Source of the DNA: Lentisphaeria bacterium
Lineage (GTDB): Bacteria; Verrucomicrobiota; Lentisphaeria; Victivallales; UBA1829
Assembly (NCBI GenBank): GCA_017503545.1
Contig: JAFVSW010000001.1
Span: 1 to 57,031 of the forward strand
Length of the DNA: 57,031 nt
Reading direction: 5' to 3'
The notes beneath the pieces were generated by a model. That model did no database searches, was not told where the DNA came from, and was given only the letters and a program-made list of their open reading frames with translations. The translations under genes were made by a program, and so were the position numbers. This document shows, piece by piece, positions 9,098-15,668 of this stretch (positions are counted from its first letter, which is position 1; every line of letters begins with the position of its first letter).

Positions 9098-9750
9098 ATT
9101 GTCCGGATTCTGAAAAGATTTTGCAATTTGCGGCTCAGCCGCCTGTGGAAGCAGATGCAGAATTGGCAGCACATATTTACACATGCCATACCTGTCAGCA
9201 GACATTCAATCTTGCATTGGAAATGCTCGGTAACGATTATCAGCCGAACATGTTCGATTATTTGAAGGCACAAAATATCGTTGAAGCAACACTTGATACA
9301 AAAGATTATCTGCACGAGCTGATCGCGTGGTTCAAAGATAAACTGGATGCGGCTTCATCGCTGATGCTGTTTGCGGAAGAGCTACCGCTGCCTCATTCAC
9401 AAGGTGAATTTGCATGTGCAGCCGGAATGCCGCAGCAAATTACAAGCAGGAGAAATCCGGAAGTGCATTTTGCGTCAAAAGAATCCCGTTTATCGCCTCA
9501 TTATTGGGAAGCCGTTCTGCAATTACCAATGATCATGACAAAAACCAGCACACTGGAATTCCATGTTTATGATGGAAAAGAAAATTTGCTGCAGAATGGG
9601 ACTCTGAATTTCCGGGGCAAACAACTCCCGGTCAGAAACGGAAAAACCGTTTTGACAACACAAGATTTTCTGGAAAGCATGGAAGGCAAAGGGATCAGCT
9701 TTTGTTTTGCTGACAATATCGTCACGGAAGGAGACATCAGATTACAATGA
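9094..9750 (+). CDS. Anti-sigma-like protein with N-terminal zinc-finger (ZAS/zf-HC2) motif
   Basis: The first ~40 residues hold Cys3, then His27-x3-Cys31-x2-Cys34, the zinc-binding layout of ZAS anti-sigma factors. These hold their partner sigma inactive. Residues ~50-218 form an unfamiliar mixed domain with a beta-rich end, and no membrane helix is visible, so sensing would be cytoplasmic, unlike the common membrane-spanning anti-sigmas. It overlaps the sigma gene by ATGA and the protease gene at 9747 by ATGA, so the three are tightly coupled. One possibility is that the papain-like protease cuts this protein to release the sigma factor. That is inference. Confidence 0.65.
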   Translation: MNCPDSEKILQFAAQPPVEADAELAAHIYTCHTCQQTFNLALEMLGNDYQPNMFDYLKAQNIVEATLDTKDYLHELIAWFKDKLDAASSLMLFAEELPLPHSQGEFACAAGMPQQITSRRNPEVHFASKESRLSPHYWEAVLQLPMIMTKTSTLEFHVYDGKENLLQNGTLNFRGKQLPVRNGKTVLTTQDFLESMEGKGISFCFADNIVTEGDIRLQ

Positions 9751-11753
9751 AAACATTACCTTCACATTATACCATACCGGATTTTATACCTCAGGCAACC
9801 AACCAGGGGTCGCGCGGTACATGTACGGCATTCAGTACAACCAGTCTCCTTGAATATTATCTGGACTATAAACAAACCTTGAGTCAGCAGTATTTGTATG
9901 CCTGTTGCAAACTTGCCGATAACACAAACAAACCCGGCGCAGCATTGCAAAATGTACGTGCATGCGTCAAACAGTTTGGTGTCCTTCCGCGTGAGCAATG
10001 GCCGTATAACCAATACAACACGGGACAGGAAGCTCAAATTACAGTGGATCGGATCCGGGAATTCCAATCAATCCCGTTGACTGATATTAAATTTCATCAA
10101 CTTTATACGACTTCCAACATTGACGAATACAAATATATCCTGACCGGATATAATGGACATGCTGCAATGCCGATCGTTATAGACTGTCAATTGTATTCCG
10201 ATATGAATATACAAAATGATTGGCTTGACATGCCTGCCCCCTGGGCTTCTCCGAGCGGGCGTCATGCCATGCTGATTTATGGTTATCATAATGCGGACCA
10301 CATTCCCGGCGGCGGTTATTTTCTGGTTCAGAACAGCTGGGGAAAAGATTTGACGAACAACAATACAGGATTGTTAAAAATCCCGTACGAATATATTGCA
10401 AAAAATGTATATGAAGCATTTACCATATTGAAACAAACAAATGATGCTGATAAAAAGGAAAATACAGCGATGCAAAAATTTACATCCATTGCCAGGGAAC
10501 CGATGAAAGATGCGCTTTCCCAAGTGTATGAAATTTCAGAAGGCGATTCCATTATTGTGGATGATGCGGGAAATGCACGGCTTAATACTCCGCAAAACTA
10601 TAATGATTTTGTCAGAAACGGTAACAGTTTCTGGCCCACAATGTCAAAAGAATTGCAGGAACAGCTGAGTATCAATACCCAACATGCCCGCCAATTCGGA
10701 GCTGCGCTTGATATCAAAATCAAAGATAATCTCGGCACTGTGATCCCGGATATCAATCTGCCCGGCTGGGTGTATTTTGTCCCTGACATGTTTAATCTCA
10801 AGTTTAAGAAATATAGAGAACTGAGCTTTAATAACGATGAGTTTTACAACTGCCTCAGTGATTGCGGAGCGATTCCCCGGTTGGAAACGTTGCGGACAAA
10901 CGATGCAAATGCAATAAAATCAGCAAACTTTTTCCGGGCTTACGAATTGTCCAACGGCTCTATTGTTTTCCGCTTTATGGCATTCTTCATTACACCGGTC
11001 AATTTTTCCAACAATCTTGGGGAACAGCAGGTACTCCCGGCGAACAGTACAGTCTATGAAAACATCATGACATATTTTAAGAAATGGGAACGGAGCAATG
11101 GTTTGAGAAAACCAAATTGTAATTGTTTTATTCTGGCAGCACAGCGCGGCTGGGATAATGTAACACCGTTTTCTCTCCATGATAATGTTCAAATTCTGTG
11201 TCATCTGGATGAAAATAATATCTGGGAAGTCCGCCATCAATCGCTGAACAATTACAGACGGGTTTACCGTGAATTCATTTATTCACTTTATCCTGAAAGT
11301 TTTGACAATTTGTGTCAACGGGTGGAAGATTTCATACAGGCAAACAAATGGTCTTTCTCCGGCAACATTACGACAAAAAAACTTTCTAAAAATTTGAATC
11401 GTCCGGAAGACATGATCGAAAGATGTTGCGATCAGCTGCAAAAGACCAATCGTTATATCAACTATTGGGCAGGAACCGGCACAGAAAAAGAAAAAGCAAT
11501 CAAATTGCGTACCCCGGAAGATAAGAGTACAAAATTGGTTCGTTTTTTCAAAACGGAATCCGTGATTGCGAAACATTTGAAATTCATTTTGCTTGCCGTT
11601 ATTGCAGCAATCGGGGTCCAATTGAGAACCTGGCTGCTTCCGACTGAAACACAGGCAAAATTAGGTGCTATACCTTCATTCATCGGGCTTTTTGTGATAT
11701 GCTATCTGGCTGGATGTGTGAAGGGGTATTTGAACCGTAAATTAAACAAATAA
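9747..11753 (+). CDS. Papain-like (C1) cysteine protease with C-terminal membrane helices
   Basis: 668 residues. The N-terminal ~235 residues show the papain catalytic set in order: Gln20 and Cys26 (TNQGSRGTCTAFS), His173 (SGRHAMLIYGY) and Asn196 (VQNSWGKD). No signal peptide or long pro-region precedes it, which suggests a cytoplasmic enzyme. The middle (~240-600) is unrecognised. Two hydrophobic stretches near 611-628 and 642-660 would anchor the protein in the membrane by its C-terminus, with the protease facing the cytoplasm. It is translationally coupled to the anti-sigma-like gene. Placing a C1 protease next to ESCRT-like and caspase-like genes suggests a proteolytic cascade; substrates are unknown. 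Confidence 0.85.
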   Translation: MKTLPSHYTIPDFIPQATNQGSRGTCTAFSTTSLLEYYLDYKQTLSQQYLYACCKLADNTNKPGAALQNVRACVKQFGVLPREQWPYNQYNTGQEAQITVDRIREFQSIPLTDIKFHQLYTTSNIDEYKYILTGYNGHAAMPIVIDCQLYSDMNIQNDWLDMPAPWASPSGRHAMLIYGYHNADHIPGGGYFLVQNSWGKDLTNNNTGLLKIPYEYIAKNVYEAFTILKQTNDADKKENTAMQKFTSIAREPMKDALSQVYEISEGDSIIVDDAGNARLNTPQNYNDFVRNGNSFWPTMSKELQEQLSINTQHARQFGAALDIKIKDNLGTVIPDINLPGWVYFVPDMFNLKFKKYRELSFNNDEFYNCLSDCGAIPRLETLRTNDANAIKSANFFRAYELSNGSIVFRFMAFFITPVNFSNNLGEQQVLPANSTVYENIMTYFKKWERSNGLRKPNCNCFILAAQRGWDNVTPFSLHDNVQILCHLDENNIWEVRHQSLNNYRRVYREFIYSLYPESFDNLCQRVEDFIQANKWSFSGNITTKKLSKNLNRPEDMIERCCDQLQKTNRYINYWAGTGTEKEKAIKLRTPEDKSTKLVRFFKTESVIAKHLKFILLAVIAAIGVQLRTWLLPTETQAKLGAIPSFIGLFVICYLAGCVKGYLNRKLNK

Positions 11754-11776
11754 TAACATAAGGAGAAGAACCAATC

Positions 11777-12340
11777 ATGTCAATCAACAATGTTCTTTCA
11801 GAAGTGGTTACCGCACTGGGGTTGAAAGATACCGAGGTGGAAACATTGAAAAAGAGCCGTGAGGGACTGGATGCTTCGATCAAAAACAATCAGGATAAAT
11901 TAAACCTGATGATCGATGAAATCCAGGCCTTGGAAGCGCAAATCAAAATCAAAAAGAAAAACTATGAAAACTGCTCAAAATTGACGCAAACCATCTTGGG
12001 GCGTGAGCTGAGAACCTTGCTGGGCGCTTACAAGAGAAAAGAAGAAGAAATCAATTTGATTGCAGACCGGATTGATAAAAACAGTTTACTGCACCATAAA
12101 TTGGGTATTCTTATCTTTTACGCAGAAAATCCGACAAAATCAGAAGAAATTGAAGATACATTGGTGGATCTTGATCTCGCCATGAAGGAAACAGAAAAAG
12201 AAAACAATTTGAGCGATAAACTGTCCAACACAACTTACAACAGCAACACAACAAACAGTGTTTCCGTTGACAACATGTACAACGAATTTGAAACCAAAAA
12301 AGACAACGATTTGGAAGCTGCCCTGGCAGATTTTGAATAA
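11777..12340 (+). CDS. Helical coiled-coil protein, possible ESCRT-III-like subunit A
   Basis: 187 residues, almost entirely helical by composition. Residues ~20-75 form a strong heptad-like helix (SIKNNQDKLNLMIDEIQAL) followed by basic helices up to ~115, then an acidic region (KSEEIEDTLVDLDLAMKETE), a Ser/Thr/Asn linker and the end DNDLEAALADFE. A basic hairpin, an acidic distal helix, a flexible linker and a short C-terminal Leu-rich motif is the layout of ESCRT-III proteins, and the last residues resemble an MIM1 peptide that binds MIT domains. Residue identity alone would not prove this; a generic coiled coil is the alternative. AAGGAG precedes the ATG. The next two genes are a better ESCRT-III-like match and a Vps4-like ATPase. 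Confidence 0.5.
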   Translation: MSINNVLSEVVTALGLKDTEVETLKKSREGLDASIKNNQDKLNLMIDEIQALEAQIKIKKKNYENCSKLTQTILGRELRTLLGAYKRKEEEINLIADRIDKNSLLHHKLGILIFYAENPTKSEEIEDTLVDLDLAMKETEKENNLSDKLSNTTYNSNTTNSVSVDNMYNEFETKKDNDLEAALADFE

Positions 12341-12371
12341 TCGACAAAAAAAATACACAAAGGAGAAATTT

Positions 12372-13037
12372 ATGATGTCATTATTAGAAGCGATCAAAAA
12401 ATTGTTTATGTCCGATAGAGAAATCAGACGAATGAAGGAACGCGAGAGAGCCCGTGCATTCAACACAGCAGAAAATGCGTTGGAATCTGTACAGTCAAAA
12501 ATTCGGGAACTCAAAAAAGCAAGAGATAAAGCGTGGGAAGAAGCAAGAAACTACTTGCGCGACGGACAAAAGGTAGCGGCTCAACAATGTCTCCAGACGG
12601 TTCAGCAGAATGAAATCAACATAGGCTATTTGGAACGTAAAGCGTGGGTATTCAGTCAGCAGATCACGAAAATGGAAATGTCAGATACGGATAATGATTT
12701 TTCCAATGCCTTGAAGGTCATCACTGCAACAGCCGAAATTGATCCGGATAAAATTGCTGATACTCTTGAAGATACCAAAGAAATACTGGATAGCCAGGCA
12801 GCCATTAACAAGATCTGGGACAAGGAATATGCAAAAGAAATGAACGGTCTTGAAAATTCGGATGCAATTCCCTCCATGGAAGAAATGATGAGTAATTTGG
12901 AAAAAGAAGTGATCGCCGATGTTTCCGGAGGAAAAATCTCTATTTCATCTTCTGACTCCAATCAAAACGCATCAATTCATGAAGAAATCGGAGCCGGTCG
13001 TCGTAAGCTGAAAGAAATGCTGGAAGACAAGAAATAA
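12372..13037 (+). CDS. ESCRT-III (Snf7/CHMP)-like protein B
   Basis: 221 residues. It begins MMSLLEAIKKLFM, like the amphipathic starts of CHMP proteins. Long basic helices follow (RRMKERERARAFNTAENAL). The stretch RDGQKVAAQQCLQTVQQNE (~residues 60-78) closely recalls the helix-2 segment of CHMP2 (NGQ-AAA pattern). Helices then run to an acidic part (SMEEMMSNLEKEV, ~170-182), a Ser-rich linker and the end RRKLKEMLEDKK, which could act as an MIT-binding tail. ESCRT-III subunits polymerise on membranes and are disassembled by Vps4. Bacterial PspA/Vipp1 share the fold but lack a Vps4 partner; here one lies 30 bases downstream. The start is the ATG at 12372 with AAAGGAGAAATTT before it; the longer frame from 12258 overlaps the previous gene. 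Confidence 0.6.
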   Translation: MMSLLEAIKKLFMSDREIRRMKERERARAFNTAENALESVQSKIRELKKARDKAWEEARNYLRDGQKVAAQQCLQTVQQNEINIGYLERKAWVFSQQITKMEMSDTDNDFSNALKVITATAEIDPDKIADTLEDTKEILDSQAAINKIWDKEYAKEMNGLENSDAIPSMEEMMSNLEKEVIADVSGGKISISSSDSNQNASIHEEIGAGRRKLKEMLEDKK

Positions 13038-13067
13038 TCAAACGATAAAGAAAGGCAGGTATAAAAT

Positions 13068-14270
13068 ATGAGCAGTTTTAATGCCGACAAAAAACGAGAG
13101 CATGAAAAAGCTGCGGAAAAAGCCTTGGCAAATAATGATTACGTCAAAGCTTTTTTCCACACAACACAAGCTGCTGAATTTACCTTCAACTTGGCAGAAC
13201 AGAGCGATGGGGAACTGGCGCGCGCCTATTTGAATGATGCGAATGAATTGATTGCAATCGCTGCTCAGTTGAAAGAAAAAGCTGCAGCTCAGCCGCCGAA
13301 AAAGAACCTGGTAGTCAATAGCAGAGATAAAGCAGATCCGGAAAAATCAGAAAATAAACAGTGGACTGTTACCGGCAAAAGCGATATCCGTCTGGATGAT
13401 GTAAAAGGTTTGGCGGAAGCCAAAGAAATCGTGAAAGATGCGCTGATCAATCCGGTAAATCATCCCGACATCTACAAAACGTTGAAAGTCCGTCCGGGTA
13501 CAGGGCTCATGCTTTTCGGACCTCCGGGAACCGGAAAGACAATGTTTGCAAAAGCAATTGCAAATGAAATGAATACAACATTCATGCATGTAAAATTAAA
13601 TGAACTGAAAAGCAAGTACGTCGGGGAAAGCGAAGCTAATATTGCCAACATGTTCAAAGAAGCAAGATCACACGAAAAATGCGTCCTGTTTCTGGACGAA
13701 TGTGAATCCCTTCTCCGCAAACGCGGCAATCAAAAAGTCAACATGGTGGAACAGTTCCTGGTCGAACTGGACGGCTTCAATCCTGACGGAAAATCCCAGC
13801 TGTTCGTTCTTCTGGCAACCAACCGCCCGTGGATGATCGACAGTGCCATTACCCGAAGCGGCCGTATCAGTGCGGCAGTTTATGTCGATTTGCCCTGTAC
13901 GGAAGCCCGTGAACAGATCATCCGCTCTGCACTGCAGGATGTGCCGCTGGCGGACGACGTCTCCATTGAAAAACTGGTTAAACTGACCGAAGGTTTCAGC
14001 GGTGCGGAATTGAGCCACAAAGAAAACGGCGGTGGCGTATGTGACGAAGCAAGAAAATTTGCAGCCCGCAGATGGATCGAACGTCGTGCTGGATTGGATA
14101 AAAACAGTGAAGAATACTCCAAGGTGGAACCTGTCACCTGGGCAGATTTTGAACAGGCTTTGAAATCCGTTATTCCGACCTCCGTCCGTGACGCGGAAAT
14201 CATTGCGAAGAACAAAAAATTCAAAGATAATTCCGGTCAGGTGGATGATTCCTCTGATGGAGATGAATGA
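13068..14270 (+). CDS. Vps4-like AAA ATPase with N-terminal MIT-like domain
   Basis: 400 residues. Residues ~8-72 form a three-helix MIT-like bundle (HEKAAEKALANNDYVKAFFH), the domain by which Vps4 binds ESCRT-III tails. The AAA core follows: Walker A GPPGTGKT (151-158), pore-loop KSKYVGESE with Tyr184 where Vps4 has Trp, Walker B FLDECES (Asp210, Glu211), sensor-1 Asn252 in LLATNRPWMIDSAITRSGR, and arginine candidates 263 and 266. The C-terminal VTWADFEQALKSVIPTSVRD matches the Vps4-type ending (F-x2-AL-S-x-PT). The meiotic/Vps4 clade is a better fit than FtsH or proteasomal ATPases, because no protease or transmembrane part is present. It would disassemble the ESCRT-like proteins encoded just upstream. 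AGGCAGGTATAAAAT precedes the ATG. Confidence 0.8.
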   Translation: MSSFNADKKREHEKAAEKALANNDYVKAFFHTTQAAEFTFNLAEQSDGELARAYLNDANELIAIAAQLKEKAAAQPPKKNLVVNSRDKADPEKSENKQWTVTGKSDIRLDDVKGLAEAKEIVKDALINPVNHPDIYKTLKVRPGTGLMLFGPPGTGKTMFAKAIANEMNTTFMHVKLNELKSKYVGESEANIANMFKEARSHEKCVLFLDECESLLRKRGNQKVNMVEQFLVELDGFNPDGKSQLFVLLATNRPWMIDSAITRSGRISAAVYVDLPCTEAREQIIRSALQDVPLADDVSIEKLVKLTEGFSGAELSHKENGGGVCDEARKFAARRWIERRAGLDKNSEEYSKVEPVTWADFEQALKSVIPTSVRDAEIIAKNKKFKDNSGQVDDSSDGDE

Positions 14271-14319
14271 TTTGTGCTGGGCAGGCAAATAAAAACACAA
14301 TGCAAGTCTGGTGTAAAAG

Positions 14320-14668
14320 ATGAGCAGCTTTGCTGCAAATTAAAAAACGGCACACGAAAAATGGACTGATACCGGAAAAACAGTTATATCTGAATTGTGT
14401 TTTATATTGATTTGCCCTGTATTGAGCCACATAGAAAGCGACGGCGGTGTTTGCGGCGAAGCAAGAAAATTTGCAGCCCGCTGATGGATCGGACGTCGTG
14501 CTGGATTGAAAAAACAGCGAAAAAGATACCCGGGTGAAATCTTTCACCCGGGCAAATTTTGAACAGACATTGAAATCAGTTTCCGTAACACTGAAATCAT
14601 TGCAAAAAAAAGTTCAAAAAAGATTCCGGGCAGATGGATGCGTCCTATGATACCGGAGAAAAATAATA
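14320..14668 (+). pseudogene. Decayed, internally deleted duplicate of the Vps4-like ATPase gene
   Basis: The stretch repeats pieces of the intact gene in the same order: the start (ATGAGCAG), the linker around TGGACTG-TACCGG, the segment GATTTGCCCTGTA, and a longer 3' part with GAAGCAAGAAAATTTGCAGC followed by TGATGGATCG, where an Arg codon has become TGA. The upstream ribosome-binding region is also partly repeated. The Walker A and B segments are gone, so no ATPase can be made. It explains the 420-base gap between the ATPase and the next gene. Confidence 0.85.
14529..14552. repeat. 11-bp perfect inverted repeat within the ATPase remnant
   Basis: CCCGGGTGAAA and TTTCACCCGGG are separated by TC. 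The intact gene does not carry this palindrome at the matching place, so it arose after duplication. No T-run follows. It might slow transcription or act as a hairpin before the next gene, but this is not shown. Confidence 0.6.
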
Positions 14669-14693
14669 GATATCAGGGAGAAAAGTCATTCCT

Positions 14694-15632
14694 ATGATGA
14701 AAGTTTTTGGTAAAAAATCGGTAAGCACACTGGGATCACTTCTCAGCATTGCGTTATTCAAAAGGAACATACAGTTTCTCGGCAGTTTATGCTTGTTCAT
14801 CTATGCATTTTACCTGGTCTGGATTTGTCTGGGACCGGAAAAAAACTTTCCGAATGAAGAAAGACAGCAAATTGCCAATAATGCGATCCAGAACATGGTG
14901 GAAGATATCAGAAACAAAAGGCAGCATTTACGTAAAGTTGCAGTATTGCATTTCAGTAATGACCCGACGGATTATGTGACAGATACGCTCCGTGACACCC
15001 TGAATGGTACCGGAATCCTCAATCTCTCTGATATCAGTATTTCTGAAAAAATCTCAAAAAAATTACATTTGCGCTGCAAAGAATATTTCACCACGGATGA
15101 GGCTCTGGATGCAATCAGCGGTCTTGATGTACAAGGGGTACTTTGGGGTAAAGTGGATTTATTTGAAACGGAGGAAAACGGAGCCGTTATAAAAGGGGAA
15201 TGGTATTTGGATGAAAAAGGATCCGGAAAAAGAATTGCCTCCGGAGTTTTTTATAAAAACACCGCAGAAGAAGCAAAAAAAGCGGAAGAATTGCGCCAAC
15301 AGGAATTGAAAGAACTGGAAAGTAAGACAGAAAATACAGAAGACGGTAAACATCCGTGGTATGTCCGCTTTCTTGTTTTTTTATTGTTGACGCTGCTGCT
15401 TCCGATTTTTACCATAGCATTTATCCGTGCAATGGTCGCAAAACGCTCCAATCTGATCAACGCATTTGTTTTAGGGACCTATACGTTTATTGATGGGATT
15501 CTGGCATTCTTCATGATTGGCGGAGTATTTCAATCCGGCACAAAGTTGATGTGGTTTTGTCTGGCAACTTTTACGGCATTCTGCTATAACGTATGTTTAA
15601 TGAATTTTGCATTGAAACTGGAAAAGGAATAA
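14694..15632 (+). CDS. Membrane protein A of a paralogous pair (soluble domain flanked by membrane helices)
   Basis: 312 residues: one membrane helix near 27-47 (SLCLFIYAFYLVWICLG), a soluble domain (~50-220), then three helices (~222-245, 255-280, 285-307). The soluble domain has SNDPTDYVTDTLRDTLNGTG, later DVQGVLWGKVDLFE, and GEWYLDEKGSGKRIASG. This order (short-lived factor with a G-x-L-xG strand and a closing strand) recalls CsgG/LpoB-like folds, which I rate only as possible. The protein is clearly homologous to the product of 19952-20884. AGGGAG lies about 12 bases before ATGATG; either Met may be used. It may anchor or signal for the caspase-like proteins of the island. Confidence 0.75.
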   Translation: MMKVFGKKSVSTLGSLLSIALFKRNIQFLGSLCLFIYAFYLVWICLGPEKNFPNEERQQIANNAIQNMVEDIRNKRQHLRKVAVLHFSNDPTDYVTDTLRDTLNGTGILNLSDISISEKISKKLHLRCKEYFTTDEALDAISGLDVQGVLWGKVDLFETEENGAVIKGEWYLDEKGSGKRIASGVFYKNTAEEAKKAEELRQQELKELESKTENTEDGKHPWYVRFLVFLLLTLLLPIFTIAFIRAMVAKRSNLINAFVLGTYTFIDGILAFFMIGGVFQSGTKLMWFCLATFTAFCYNVCLMNFALKLEKE

Positions 15633-15668
15633 AGATATAAAAAGGATCTGTAAGAAGGAGAAACAATA

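Noticed and set aside
12372-13037. PspA/Vipp1 homologue instead of an ESCRT-III-like protein
   Set aside because: The usual PspA sequence marks were not seen, and the MIT-Vps4-like neighbour favours ESCRT-III; still, the fold is shared and only structure comparison can settle it.
13068-14270. FtsH or proteasomal ATPase
   Set aside because: No membrane helices, no zinc protease HExxH and no OB-domain; the linker, core and C-terminus read as Vps4/katanin type.
14529-14552. Terminator after the Vps4-like ATPase gene
   Set aside because: A strong inverted repeat, but its loop is very short and no T-run follows; it lies inside the decayed duplicate.
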